The notes: generated by a model not told the origin, from the letters alone. A stretch of 64,000 nt of DNA from an uncultured Desulfobulbus sp. (GCF_963664075.1 NZ_OY760916.1:651001-715000), one strand, 5' to 3'. Counted from the stretch's first letter, positions 27,840 through 37,833 are shown. Translations and numbers: made by a program.

Positions 27840-29675
27840 ATGCGCCGATTTATCGTTCTTATTCCGACATTTATTATCATCCTTGTGCTTGCACTCTGGG
27901 CTGGCGGCATCCTCGCCTATAAATATGGGCTTGAGAGTCTGGCCAGGGAAGGCAACACTCGAATGGAACTCTATATTTCCTACCTTCACGGAGTTTTGGA
28001 AAAATATGAGAGTCTGCCCGAGTTGTTAGCCACCAACAAGCAGTTGGTTAATTTTCTCCAAAATCCGGGAAGTCGTGAGCGGATTAATGCCCTCAATCTC
28101 TACCTGGAAACCATTAACAGGATCAGTGACGCATCAGATACCTATCTGATGAACCGAGATGGGTTGACCATCGCCGCTTCCAACTGGAATACGCCCAAGC
28201 CCTTTGTCGGCAGGAATTTCAGTTATCGCCCCTACTTCAAACAGGCCATGGAGGGAAAGCTGGGGCGTTACTTTGCCTTGGGGACAACCTCCAGTGAACG
28301 CGGTTACTATTTTGCCTATCCGGTACGCTATGAAGGGGAGATCCTGGGCGCGGTGGTTATCAAAATCAATATTGATTCCATCGAGGAAAACTGGAGTGAT
28401 CAGAAAGCAGATTTTTTGGTCGTCGATCCCGATGGGGTTATCTTTATCACCACCCGTGAGCATTGGCGTTTTCGCACCATGGGACTTCTGGATCCCCTGG
28501 TGCTCAAACGTCTTGCCGACACCCAGCGGTATCCCAATGCTTCACTGGAACCATTGCCTCTTTTGGAGCAGCAGCAGGTTGCCCAGGGAAAAATCATTCA
28601 GTTGCAGCTGCAAGAGTCAAAAAGAGTGAAAAGTTTTCTTCTCCAACAGGCGGGAATGGATCAGGCCGGCTGGCAGGTCTACACCCTGTCTGAGTTCAAG
28701 CCGGTTGAAACCAAGGTGATTTTCACCCTGATCAGTATCGTGGGGGCCAGTGGCTTGGCGGCGTTGACTATTTTGCTCTACTGGCAGCACCAGCAACAGG
28801 TGGCAGAGCGGCAGAAGTTTGTCGAAGACAACCGGCGAATGCTTCAGGAAGCCAACGAACAACTGGAAATTCGTGTTGTCGAGCGGACCGCGGCCCTGAC
28901 CGAAACCAACGACCAGCTTCGTCAGGAGATCGCTGAACGGCAGAAAACAGAGGAAGAACTGCGCAAGACCAGGCGAGAGCTGATCCATGCCGCCAAACTC
29001 GCGGCTCTGGGACAGATGAGTACAGTGATCACCCATGAGCTGAATCAGCCGCTGGCTGCCATTCGCAGCTATACCGATAATGCTGTTCAGTTTTTAGCGA
29101 AAGATCGAATCGATAATGTTGAATGGAATCTGGAGCAGATCAAGGAACTGACCGAGCGTATGGGCGGGCTGGCCATGCAGTTGAAAATTTTTGCCCGTAA
29201 AAGCAGTGGTAAGCTTAACATCGTTCCCCTGCATGGCGTGATTGACGGTGCCATGGAAATGATGTCCCCCATTATCTCCAAATCGGGCGTCAGCCTTTCC
29301 ATCGATATGCCCTCGAAGCTGGAAGGCGTACGGGCCAATGCCGTCTTGCTGCAGCAGGTGCTGGTGAATTTGATCTCCAACTCTGTACAGGCGGTGGCTG
29401 ATCAGGAGGAAAAAGAGGTGTGTATCTCAGTCAGCCGGGAAGAAGATATAGTCTTGCTTCGCGTCGAAGACAACGGACCGGGGATTGATCCTGCCATGGG
29501 GCGTCGCATCTTTGAGCCCTTTTTTACCACCAAAGATCCTGGGAAGGGGCTTGGGCTCGGGTTGACCATCTCAGCCCGCATCATGGAAGATATGGGCGGT
29601 CGCATACGCCTGGTACACACCGGCTTTGGGGCCTGCTTTGAAATAACGCTTAATATTGAAGTCAACCAGTCATGA
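27840..29675 (+). CDS. dctB: DctB-family sensor histidine kinase
   Basis: 611 residues from ATG 27840 (MRRFIVLIP); the frame is open further upstream into the repeat element. TM1 spans ~4-25, then a periplasmic double-Cache-like sensor (~26-295) with the DctB-type signature NRDGLTIAASNWN and RPYFKQAMEG; TM2 is ~298-318. A coiled coil (~330-385) leads to HisKA with the phospho-His in HELNQPLAAIRSY (His399), then an ATPase domain with NLISNSVQA, DNGPGID and GLGLGLTIS. It should sense C4-dicarboxylates outside and phosphorylate the DctD encoded next; their reading frames overlap by four bases. Confidence 0.93.
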   Translation: MRRFIVLIPTFIIILVLALWAGGILAYKYGLESLAREGNTRMELYISYLHGVLEKYESLPELLATNKQLVNFLQNPGSRERINALNLYLETINRISDASDTYLMNRDGLTIAASNWNTPKPFVGRNFSYRPYFKQAMEGKLGRYFALGTTSSERGYYFAYPVRYEGEILGAVVIKINIDSIEENWSDQKADFLVVDPDGVIFITTREHWRFRTMGLLDPLVLKRLADTQRYPNASLEPLPLLEQQQVAQGKIIQLQLQESKRVKSFLLQQAGMDQAGWQVYTLSEFKPVETKVIFTLISIVGASGLAALTILLYWQHQQQVAERQKFVEDNRRMLQEANEQLEIRVVERTAALTETNDQLRQEIAERQKTEEELRKTRRELIHAAKLAALGQMSTVITHELNQPLAAIRSYTDNAVQFLAKDRIDNVEWNLEQIKELTERMGGLAMQLKIFARKSSGKLNIVPLHGVIDGAMEMMSPIISKSGVSLSIDMPSKLEGVRANAVLLQQVLVNLISNSVQAVADQEEKEVCISVSREEDIVLLRVEDNGPGIDPAMGRRIFEPFFTTKDPGKGLGLGLTISARIMEDMGGRIRLVHTGFGACFEITLNIEVNQS

Positions 29676-31027
29676 AACCGCTCAAGAACGTATTATTTAT
29701 CGATGATGAAATGCATATTCGCCAGGCTAATCGTCAGACCCTGGAACTGGCGGATTTTGAGGTCACCTGTCATGAGTCGGCTGAAGATGCCCTGCCCATA
29801 CTCAAGGACGGCTGGCCAGGCGTGGTGGTCTGCGATATACGTCTTCCGGGAATGAGCGGGATTGAGCTGCAGCGGAAACTACACGAGGCCGACAGCGATC
29901 TGCCCGTGATTCTCATAACCGGACATGGGGACGTGTCCACCGCTGTCCAGGCCATGCGCGATGGGGCCTATGATTTTCTGGAAAAACCATACTCCTCGGA
30001 GCGATTGGTCAAGACAGTTTCCAAGGCCTTGGAGAAGCGCATGCTGACCTTGGAAAACCGGGCCCTGCGTACCGAACTGGAAACCTACAGTCTGCCCGGT
30101 CCCCGTTTTATCGGGATAACCCCGGCTACCCAAGGGCTGCGGGCGACCATCGCCCAGATCGCTGACACCGATGCCGATGTGCTCCTGGTCGGAGAAACAG
30201 GAACCGGTAAAGAGCTGGTCGCCAGGCTGCTGCACGAACATTCTCGCCGTCGCAACCAGAATTTCGTGGCCATCAACTGTGGTGCGGTGGCGGAAAATAT
30301 GATCGAGAGTGAGCTCTTTGGCCATGAGGCGGGCGCATTTACCGATGCGCGCACAGCCAGGGTCGGCAAATTTGAACATGCTGACGGCGGCACCCTGCTC
30401 CTGGATGAGATCGAGAGCATGCCCATGCAGGTCCAGGTGCATCTCCTCCGGGTGCTCCAGGAACGGGCGGTTGAACGGATGGGCTCCAATCGCCTGATCC
30501 CCCTTGATCTCCGGGTTGTTGCCGCCGCCAAGGTGGATCTTAAGGAGGCGGCTAAAGAAGGTACCTTTCGTGAGGATCTCTATTACCGACTCAATGTGGT
30601 CTGCCTTGAGATTCCCCCCTTGCGCAAGCGGCGTGAGGATATTCCTCTCATCTTCCATCATTATCTGCTTGTTGCCAGTCACCGCTACCAGAAAGAGGTG
30701 CCCATGCCCAAGCAGGCCCAGGTCAATCTGCTTATGGCTTATGACTGGCCCGGCAATGTGCGTGAGCTGCGCAACCTGGCTGAGCGCTATGTACTTTTGG
30801 GGGCCCAGTTCAACTGGTCGCTGGAGCGGATGATGTCCGGTGGTGGGGCCAAGCAGATAACGAGTTTACCTGATCAGGTGGATGCCTTCGAACGTGCCAT
30901 CTTGGAGCAGGCCCTTGCTAACCATAAGGGAGTGATCCGCGATGTCATGGCCTCCCTTTCAATCCCGAGAAAGACTCTCTACGATAAGCTGCGCAAGTAT
31001 GGGCTGGATAAGAATGATTTTAAGTGA
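29672..31027 (+). CDS. dctD: DctD, sigma-54-dependent response regulator
   Basis: 451 residues. The receiver domain has phospho-Asp55 in VVVCDIRLPGMSG and the conserved Lys in FLEKPYSS. The AAA+ domain has Walker A GETGTGKE (~173-180), Walker B GGTLLLDEIE and the R-finger region. The sigma-54-contacting loop reads GAFTDA rather than the usual GAFTGA. The C-terminal Fis-type HTH (GVIRDVMASLSIPRKTLYDKL) binds DNA. It probably activates dctPQM from the sigma-54 promoter at 31298. Confidence 0.94.
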   Translation: MKPLKNVLFIDDEMHIRQANRQTLELADFEVTCHESAEDALPILKDGWPGVVVCDIRLPGMSGIELQRKLHEADSDLPVILITGHGDVSTAVQAMRDGAYDFLEKPYSSERLVKTVSKALEKRMLTLENRALRTELETYSLPGPRFIGITPATQGLRATIAQIADTDADVLLVGETGTGKELVARLLHEHSRRRNQNFVAINCGAVAENMIESELFGHEAGAFTDARTARVGKFEHADGGTLLLDEIESMPMQVQVHLLRVLQERAVERMGSNRLIPLDLRVVAAAKVDLKEAAKEGTFREDLYYRLNVVCLEIPPLRKRREDIPLIFHHYLLVASHRYQKEVPMPKQAQVNLLMAYDWPGNVRELRNLAERYVLLGAQFNWSLERMMSGGGAKQITSLPDQVDAFERAILEQALANHKGVIRDVMASLSIPRKTLYDKLRKYGLDKNDFK

Positions 31028-31058
31028 GCGATTGGGGCTGCCGAGATCAAACAGAGCG

Positions 31059-31074
31059 GGGTGGGAAACCACCC
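31059..31074. promoter_or_regulatory. Candidate DctD upstream activator site 1
   Basis: The palindrome GGGTGG-GAAA-CCACCC lies ~240 bases upstream of the sigma-54 promoter and 32 bases after the dctD stop. The same half-sites recur at 31203-31222 and 31247-31255. No T-run follows, so a terminator is less likely. Confidence 0.6.
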
Positions 31075-31202
31075 ATAAAACAGTAAGCAGTCATCTTATC
31101 CACCTTGCCATCATAAAAATCGTATCTATAGTTCTATCTCACCCCACAGTATACTTTTCTTCTGGCCATTTTGGGCCGATTTTCCCGCCTTCTCTATAAC
31201 CG

Positions 31203-31222
31203 ATGGGTGGATTTCCACCCAT
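31203..31222. promoter_or_regulatory. Candidate DctD upstream activator site 2
   Basis: A perfect 20-bp palindrome with arms ATGGGTGGA and TCCACCCAT separated by TT, ~85 bases upstream of the -24 element. It shares its core half-sites GGGTGG/CCACCC with site 1. Spacing and pairing fit an NtrC-family enhancer. Confidence 0.68.
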
Positions 31223-31246
31223 TATCGTCCTGCCAATTTTTCGCTG

Positions 31247-31255
31247 TTTCCACCC
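31247..31255. promoter_or_regulatory. Half-site of the DctD activator motif
   Basis: TTTCCACCC matches one arm of the palindrome at 31203-31222, 25 bases further downstream. No clear opposite arm is present. Confidence 0.4.
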
Positions 31256-31297
31256 TAACTTCCTACAATACTATTCATTCTTTGTTTTTATACTTTT

Positions 31298-31313
31298 TGG
31301 ACCTGTTCTTGCT
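31298..31313 (+). promoter_or_regulatory. Sigma-54 (-24/-12) promoter of dctPQM
   Basis: TGGACCTGTTCTTGCT has GG and GC separated by exactly ten bases and the -12 element TTGCT. It agrees with TGGCACG-N4-TTGCW at the invariant positions. Transcription would begin near 31324, leaving a ~98-base leader before dctP. Confidence 0.75.
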
Positions 31314-31325
31314 GTACAAGTGTGA

Positions 31326-32420
<1,095 letters not shown>

Positions 32421-32500
32421 TAATTCTGGTGATGTGAATCGCAGACGCTCCCTTGCAACTAGGGAGCGTTTGCGCGTTCAAACTAAAAAAGGGGAAACTC

Positions 32501-33046
32501 ATGTTTCTGCGTGTGCTCAACAAGGTAGAGGAGGCCATCATCTGCCTCCTGCTCGTGACAACAACCGGGCTTGTATTCCTGGATGTGATCATGCGGTTTG
32601 GCTTCAACAGCGGCTTTATGTGGTCCCAGGAATTAACACTGCATCTGTCGGCCTGGTTTGTTCTGTTTGGTTGTTCCTACGGTATCAAACAGGGATCGCA
32701 TATCGGTGTTGACGCCTTTGTCAAATTGTTCCCAATCCTCGGTCGGAGAATCCTGACAACCATTGCCTGTTTGCTCTCCCTGGCCTACTGCGGATTGATT
32801 ATGAATGGTGCCTACATTTATCTGAAAAAGGTAAAAATGATTGGCATCGATCTGGAGGATCTGCCTATCCCCACCTGGATGGCACATTCCATTTTGGTCA
32901 TAGGATTTGCCTTTATTTCCATTCGTCTTCTCCTGGTGCTTTGGAATGTAATTTGTGGCAAGGCCGATGTGTTCCGTCATGCTGACGAAGCCAAAGAGTC
33001 AATGGAACTTGTCGAAGAACTGAAAAATGGGGGAAGCAAGGCATGA
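32501..33046 (+). CDS. dctQ: TRAP transporter small permease DctQ
   Basis: 181 residues from ATG 32501 with AAAGGGG upstream; the longer frame is rejected. Four predicted membrane helices are visible (near residues 10-32, 45-65, 86-108 and 130-152). FLDVIMRFGFNSGFMWSQEL is the typical DctQ signature after TM1. It overlaps dctM by four bases. Confidence 0.93.
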   Translation: MFLRVLNKVEEAIICLLLVTTTGLVFLDVIMRFGFNSGFMWSQELTLHLSAWFVLFGCSYGIKQGSHIGVDAFVKLFPILGRRILTTIACLLSLAYCGLIMNGAYIYLKKVKMIGIDLEDLPIPTWMAHSILVIGFAFISIRLLLVLWNVICGKADVFRHADEAKESMELVEELKNGGSKA

Positions 33047-34443
33047 CCACTATAGCGCTCTTTGGCACCTTACTCATCTGTATGCTCCTGGGAATGCCCA
33101 TTGCCTTTGCTTTGGGTCTCTCCAGTATTTCCACCATCCTTTTTTTCTCCAACGATTCCCTGGCCTCGGTAGCCTTAAAGCTCTTTGAGGCCCTGTCAGC
33201 CCATTACACCCTGCTGGCGATTCCGTTTTTTATCCTTTCCTCCGCCTTTCTTTCCACAGGTGGTGTGGCTAAACGTATCATTCGCTTTGCCTTAAGTATC
33301 GTTGGTCACATTCGCGGCGGAATGGCCATGGCCTCTGTTATGGCCTGTATGATTTTTGCGGCGGTTTCCGGTTCTTCGCCGGCAACGGTTGCGGCTATTG
33401 GTTCGATTGTTATCGTGGGTATGGTTCGCGCGGGCTACCCGGAGAGTTTTGCTGCCGGTGTTATCACCAACGCTGGAACCCTGGGTATTCTCATTCCCCC
33501 CTCCATCGTTATGCTGGTTTACGCAGCCGCCACTGAAGAGTCGGCAGCGCGTATGTTCATGGCCGGTTTTATTCCTGGCCTGATGATGGGTGGATTGCTG
33601 ATGGTGGCTATCTATATCGTTGCGCGCATTAAAAAAATTCCCGCACTGCCCTGGGCTGGTTTTCGTGAAGTTTTTGGTTCCATGGCCTCCGCCATGGGCG
33701 GATTGATGCTGATCGTGATTGTCCTTGGTTCCATCTATGGCGGTATAGCCAGCCCCACTGAGGCTGCAGCGGTTTCCGCTATCTACGCTTTTGGTGTTGC
33801 TATTTTTGGCTACCGCGACATTGGGCCGATGAAGCATATTCCCTGGCGCAAAGATGGCGAAGGAATCGGTTCTTTGCTGGTACGCAATACCGTACAGTCA
33901 CTGATCGCCCTCCCCAAATGTGTGGGCGATAAAGATGTGAAAAAGGTGCTGCTCGATGCCTCCAAAGTGAGCATCATGCTGCTCTTTATCATCGCCAATG
34001 CCATGCTCTTTGCGCATGTTCTGACCAGTGAGCGCATTCCCCATCATCTGGCAGAGATGATTCTTGGAATGGGGCTTGAAGCCTGGTCCTTCCTGATCGT
34101 GGTCAACTTACTGCTGCTGGCTGCGGGTAACTTCATGGAGCCTTCGGCAATTCTGCTGATCATGGCGCCGATTCTTTTTCCCATCGCAGTCAAGCTGGGA
34201 ATTGATCCCATCCACCTGGGTATCATCATGGTGGTCAATATGGAGATTGGTATGCTGACACCTCCCGTCGGCCTCAATCTCTTTGTCACCGCCGGTATCA
34301 CCGGTAAGAGTATTGGATGGGTTATTCGAGCCTCGTTTCCGTGGCTCATGCTGTTGCTGGTCTTTCTTGCACTTATCACCTATATCCCGGAAATTTCACT
34401 CTTTTTGCCGGAGTATATCGATAAGCTTCAGGGCTATAATTAA
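33043..34443 (+). CDS. dctM: TRAP transporter large permease DctM
   Basis: 466 residues with about 12 hydrophobic segments. GSSPATVAAIGSIVIVGMVRAGYP and NAGTLGILIPPSIVMLVYA are diagnostic of DctM, and the C-terminal half repeats the pattern (GNFMEPSAILLIMAPILFPIA, EIGMLTPPVGLNLFV). It is somewhat longer than the usual ~427 residues because of a hydrophilic insertion around 255-300 (PMKHIPWRKDGEGIGSLL). It drives sodium-coupled uptake with DctQ and DctP. Confidence 0.94.
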   Translation: MTTIALFGTLLICMLLGMPIAFALGLSSISTILFFSNDSLASVALKLFEALSAHYTLLAIPFFILSSAFLSTGGVAKRIIRFALSIVGHIRGGMAMASVMACMIFAAVSGSSPATVAAIGSIVIVGMVRAGYPESFAAGVITNAGTLGILIPPSIVMLVYAAATEESAARMFMAGFIPGLMMGGLLMVAIYIVARIKKIPALPWAGFREVFGSMASAMGGLMLIVIVLGSIYGGIASPTEAAAVSAIYAFGVAIFGYRDIGPMKHIPWRKDGEGIGSLLVRNTVQSLIALPKCVGDKDVKKVLLDASKVSIMLLFIIANAMLFAHVLTSERIPHHLAEMILGMGLEAWSFLIVVNLLLLAAGNFMEPSAILLIMAPILFPIAVKLGIDPIHLGIIMVVNMEIGMLTPPVGLNLFVTAGITGKSIGWVIRASFPWLMLLLVFLALITYIPEISLFLPEYIDKLQGYN

Positions 34444-34456
34444 CGACTGTTTGCAA

Positions 34457-34484
34457 GCCTGCCATCCACTGGAGGATGGCGGGC
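34457..34484 (+). other. Hairpin between dctM and the stress-protein gene
   Basis: GCCTGCCATCC and GGATGGCGGGC form an 11-bp stem (one G-U pair) around six bases. Four T follow only after eight bases, so it may be a leaky terminator or an mRNA-stabilising stem that lowers expression of the downstream genes. Confidence 0.55.
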
Positions 34485-34509
34485 TCGTGCTGTTTTAAGG
34501 AGAAACGCC

Positions 34510-35013
34510 ATGGTCCCTCGTCCAGACGTCAACACTATTCTCTATGCAACCGATATTGGTGAACAGACCCGTCCTGTCTTTCGGATGGCTGTGAGCCTGG
34601 CACGCCGTTATGAAGCCCGTATTCTTATGGTGCATGTGGTTCCCCCTTTGGGCAGTTCAGCCCTCTCTTTGATGGATTCTTATCTTTCCGAGGAAGCTGC
34701 GGAAAAAATTCATCAGGAAGGAATGCAGCAGATGCTGGATTCCATGAAAGAGCAGCTGCAGCAATTCAAAGAGGAGGAGATCGAGGCCTATAACATTAAC
34801 CGTATACCTGTAACCGAAATCATCGTCGTCAGTGGCTCATACCCCAGTAAAGAAATTTTGCGGGTGGCCGAGGAACATAACGCCGAGATGATTGTTATGG
34901 GGAAATCAACCCATAGTTTTTTCCATTCCGATGTCATGGGAACCACCGCACGTCGTGTGCTTCGCTACAGCCACATCCCGGTGCTTCTCGTACCCAATCC
35001 CCCCGAGCGGTAA
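34510..35013 (+). CDS. Universal stress protein (UspA family)
   Basis: 167 residues with AAGGAG upstream. The Rossmann-like fold starts ILYATDIGEQTRPVFRMAVSLA; the ATP-binding pattern G-x2-(S/T)-x9-G-T appears as MGKSTHSFFHSDVMGTTARRV near residue 137. It sits between dctM and the sodium-pump subunits, as UspA proteins often do next to TRAP transporters, where some bind the transporter and modulate it. This role is an inference. Confidence 0.9.
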   Translation: MVPRPDVNTILYATDIGEQTRPVFRMAVSLARRYEARILMVHVVPPLGSSALSLMDSYLSEEAAEKIHQEGMQQMLDSMKEQLQQFKEEEIEAYNINRIPVTEIIVVSGSYPSKEILRVAEEHNAEMIVMGKSTHSFFHSDVMGTTARRVLRYSHIPVLLVPNPPER

Positions 35014-35073
35014 GTGCTTCACTCTTTGTGCAACCGTGGGGAACGTTGTCCTACCTAAGAGGCTGAGAAGAAA

Positions 35074-35517
35074 ATGATTGTTGAAGGTATCAAGCTGACC
35101 TTGCTGGGGGTTGGCTTTGTGTTTGTGTTTTTGAGTTTGCTGGTTGTTGTTATCAAGCTGGCATCACGGGTGCTGCGTCCCTTTACCGCAAAAGAGGAAG
35201 CCGCATACCTGGCCGTGCCTAAGAAAAAGCTCAATACGCTGCGAGCCGATGAAGAGATCAAACGAGTTATGGCGGTTATTAACGCAGCCATTGCCGCCCA
35301 TCGAGCCCGCAAGGAGGCTGAGGCTGCCCGGCCTGTCATTCAGATGCAGCAACCGAGCATGCCCTTAACGCCCCCGACTCTGCGTCCGCATGTCGTTCCC
35401 AGGCAATATGCGCAGATGGAACGGCCTCTGGCTGAAAGCTCACGTTCTGGGTGGCGGGCGAGCAGCCTTCTTTTCAGAAATCGTGCAGCTCTAAGCGGAT
35501 TTCTTCGCAACAGGTAA
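35074..35517 (+). CDS. oadG: OadG-like gamma subunit of a sodium-pumping decarboxylase
   Basis: 147 residues. One N-terminal transmembrane helix (GIKLTLLGVGFVFVFLSLLVVVI) is followed by KLASRV and a helical tail with ADEEIKRVMAVINAAIAAHR, the OadG pattern. The C-terminal part is Pro/Arg-rich and ends RSGWRASSLLFRNRAALSG, resembling the Trp-containing carboxyltransferase-binding tail. It should anchor a soluble carboxyltransferase to OadB. No such subunit is encoded next to it. Confidence 0.82.
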   Translation: MIVEGIKLTLLGVGFVFVFLSLLVVVIKLASRVLRPFTAKEEAAYLAVPKKKLNTLRADEEIKRVMAVINAAIAAHRARKEAEAARPVIQMQQPSMPLTPPTLRPHVVPRQYAQMERPLAESSRSGWRASSLLFRNRAALSGFLRNR

Positions 35518-35530
35518 GAGTCGTTTTCCT

Positions 35531-35576
35531 CGTTTTTCCCTGTGAAATGAATGGTGTCAGGTCACAGGGAAAAACG
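35531..35576 (+). other. 15-bp perfect inverted repeat between oadG and the biotin carrier gene
   Basis: CGTTTTTCCCTGTGA (35531-35545) pairs without mismatch with TCACAGGGAAAAACG (35562-35576) around 16 bases. The 3' side is not followed by T, so it is not an ordinary terminator on this strand. It may be an RNA-processing or stabilising stem that sets subunit ratios, or a protein-binding site. Confidence 0.65.
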
Positions 35577-35662
35577 TGGGTGGATGTATGAGTTTCTCTT
35601 TGAGGGATTTGTGAACTCTAACCGTATGCCGATCCCTTGTGTTAACTGAAGGATAAAGATCT

Positions 35663-36010
35663 ATGAATGCAATATCCCGCTATAAAGTCACTGTTGACGG
35701 CATTACCTATCATGTCCAGGTTGAGGATGAGACCGGTGAGGTCGCGGAGGTCCGGCGAAGCGAGCAGCCTGCTGCTGAGGGTGGTGCCTCAGGTAAGACC
35801 GTTGAGGTGCGCACCCACCTGCCCGGCAACATCTACGAGGTCCTCTGTGCTGAAGGTGACCGGGTGAAAAAGGGCGAAACCGTGGTCATCCTTGAGGCCA
35901 TGAAAATGGAATCTCCCATCTATGCCACCGAGGATGGTGTGGTCAAATCCGTTGAGGTCAGTAAAGGCCAAACGGTGACGGCCGGGCAAGTCCTTGTCAC
36001 TCTTGGCTGA
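35663..36010 (+). CDS. Free-standing biotin carrier protein of the decarboxylase
   Basis: 115 residues after AAGGATAAAG. The N-terminal half (YKVTVDGITYHVQVEDE) matches the segment preceding the biotinyl domain in OadA/glutaconyl-CoA decarboxylase gamma subunits. A short linker leads to the biotinyl domain with VILEAMKMESP; the Lys in AMKM is the biotinylation site. It carries CO2 from a carboxyltransferase to OadB. Its gene sits directly upstream of oadB. Confidence 0.92.
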   Translation: MNAISRYKVTVDGITYHVQVEDETGEVAEVRRSEQPAAEGGASGKTVEVRTHLPGNIYEVLCAEGDRVKKGETVVILEAMKMESPIYATEDGVVKSVEVSKGQTVTAGQVLVTLG

Positions 36011-36034
36011 GCCTCTACCGTTTCGGTTTTGATT

Positions 36035-37330
36035 ATGAAAAAATATCTTCTGAGCTTAAGCACCGCACTTGCGGTGTTTTTTGTTTGTAGCCCTTTAGCC
36101 TGCGTACTTGCTGGGCAAGCAGGGGAGGGGGCTGGTCTGCAGGCTATGCCCGATATGATGGAGATGTTGCGCCAGTTTATTCAGGCAACAGGTATTACCC
36201 AGTTTATATTTCCTGCCCATGGGCACTGGACTGAAGGACTTGGGCGTCTTTTGATGATCGGGGTGGGTATTTTGCTCTTATACCTGGCGATTGCCCGTGA
36301 GTTTGAGCCCCTGTTGCTGTTGCCCATAGGCTTTGGTGCCATGCTCTCCAATATTCCCCTGGCAGGGATGAACGAGCACGGTGGTATTCTCTATTATATT
36401 TATACTGTCGGTATTAAATCCGGTGCCTTTCCCCTGATCATCTTCATGGGCATCGGCACGCTCACCGACTTTGGGCCCATGCTGGCCAATCCCAAAACAG
36501 CGCTTTTGGGCGCAGCAGCCCAGTTTGGTATTTTTACCACTCTTATTGGTGCTCTGGCCCTTTCCAAGTATGTCCCAGGCATTGACTTTGATCTGCTCGA
36601 TGCCGCCTCCATCGGTATTATCGGTGGAGCGGACGGGCCGACAGCCATCTTTTTATCCAGCCAGCTATCGCCCAGACTCCTGGGGTCCATTGCTGTGGCG
36701 GCCTACAGTTATATGGCCCTGGTGCCCATTATTCAGCCGCCGATTGTCCGTTTGCTGACCTCCAAAAAAGAACGGCAGATTCGTATGGAGCAGATGCGCT
36801 ATGTGGGCAAGGTAGAGAAGATTGTATTTCCTTTGACCGTTCTTGCCCTGACTATCTTGTTACTCCCTTCAGCCGCGCCGTTGATCGGTATGTTCATGCT
36901 CGGGAACCTTATGCGGGAGTGTGGGGTCGTTGATCGCCTTTCCAAAACCGCACAAAATTCCCTGCTTAATATAGTGACCATCTTTTTGGGGCTGGGGGTT
37001 GGTGCACAGATGACCGCCGAGAAATTTTTGAATGCCTCTACCTTGGGTATTCTTTTCCTGGGGGTTATCGCTTTTTCCATCGGTACGGCCTCCGGCGTCT
37101 TAATGGCTAAACTGATGAATATGCTTCCTGGAACCAAGATCAATCCAGTGATTGGTTCAGCCGGTGTCTCGGCTGTGCCCATGGCGGCTCGGGTGAGTCA
37201 TCGTCTGGGGATGGAAGCCGATCCAGAGAATATGCTCCTGATGCATGCCATGGGGCCAAACGTCTCCGGAGTTATCGGCTCTGCGGTTGCAGCCGGTGTA
37301 TTGCTGACCTTGAAAAACTTTGCGGGATGA
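36035..37330 (+). CDS. oadB: OadB, sodium-translocating decarboxylase beta subunit
   Basis: 431 residues from ATG 36035 (MKKYLLSLS). The N-terminus is a signal-like hydrophobic segment, followed by about ten membrane helices. Family signatures include [19 protein letters not shown]-like (here [16 protein letters not shown]), [19 protein letters not shown] and [18 protein letters not shown], which carry the Asp and Asn/Ser residues of the sodium path. It decarboxylates carboxybiotin and exports sodium. The 24-base gap to the biotin carrier gene indicates cotranscription. Confidence 0.94.
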   Translation: MKKYLLSLSTALAVFFVCSPLACVLAGQAGEGAGLQAMPDMMEMLRQFIQATGITQFIFPAHGHWTEGLGRLLMIGVGILLLYLAIAREFEPLLLLPIGFGAMLSNIPLAGMNEHGGILYYIYTVGIKSGAFPLIIFMGIGTLTDFGPMLANPKTALLGAAAQFGIFTTLIGALALSKYVPGIDFDLLDAASIGIIGGADGPTAIFLSSQLSPRLLGSIAVAAYSYMALVPIIQPPIVRLLTSKKERQIRMEQMRYVGKVEKIVFPLTVLALTILLLPSAAPLIGMFMLGNLMRECGVVDRLSKTAQNSLLNIVTIFLGLGVGAQMTAEKFLNASTLGILFLGVIAFSIGTASGVLMAKLMNMLPGTKINPVIGSAGVSAVPMAARVSHRLGMEADPENMLLMHAMGPNVSGVIGSAVAAGVLLTLKNFAG

Positions 37331-37524
37331 TAGTTGGAGGCCTCATACTATTCTTCTGGACAGGAAGTGGTTGCGGGAGAACTCAATTTGCACAGCCAGA
37401 ATACCCCTTGGCTGTTTCTTGACCGGTTATAGTTGACTTCCTGGCTATTTTTGTTTTTATTTCCCACAAATAGTGAAGGTTGTTTGCCAGATTAAATCGC
37501 TAAAACCGGTTGTAAGGAGGGCTG

Positions 37525-37833
37525 ATGATCGTTCGGGTTATAATGACACGCAAGGTAGCTCGGCATGGAAAGGGGCTTGATGTTTCACTGTTACCGATCT
37601 TGTCCGAATTGCTGATGGAGCTTCGTACTATTGCCAATCAGCAACCTGGCTATATTTCAGGTGAAACACTGCGCAATGTACATGAGCCTGAAGAGTATGT
37701 GGTTATCAGTACCTGGCGCTCCATGGAAGATTGGCAGCGTTGGTTTGCCAATGAGAAGCGGGCGGAGTTGGAAGGTAAGGTGGATGCGTTGATCGGTTCG
37801 CCCACGACCTATAAGATATACAGTTATTACTGA
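37525..37833 (+). CDS. Antibiotic-biosynthesis-monooxygenase (ABM) domain protein
   Basis: 102 residues; AAGGAGG precedes the ATG. The ferredoxin-like ABM fold is shown by PGYISGETLRNVHEPEEYVVISTW and WQRWFANEKRAELEGKVDALIG. Such small dimeric proteins include haem-degrading and quinol oxygenases, as well as many of unknown role. The context (end of the dicarboxylate region, followed by its own terminator) gives no substrate. Confidence 0.85.
   Translation: MIVRVIMTRKVARHGKGLDVSLLPILSELLMELRTIANQQPGYISGETLRNVHEPEEYVVISTWRSMEDWQRWFANEKRAELEGKVDALIGSPTTYKIYSYY

Noticed and set aside
27732-27840. N-terminal extension of dctB translating as EKSNYSRHP, shared with a frame at 44.1 kb
   Set aside because: It first looked like a shared peptide, but a third copy has a one-base indel in this frame, so the similarity is that of a DNA repeat.
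31059-31074. GGGTGG-GAAA-CCACCC as terminator of dctD
   Set aside because: Short stem, no T-run, and the same half-sites recur upstream of the sigma-54 promoter, which fits activator binding better.
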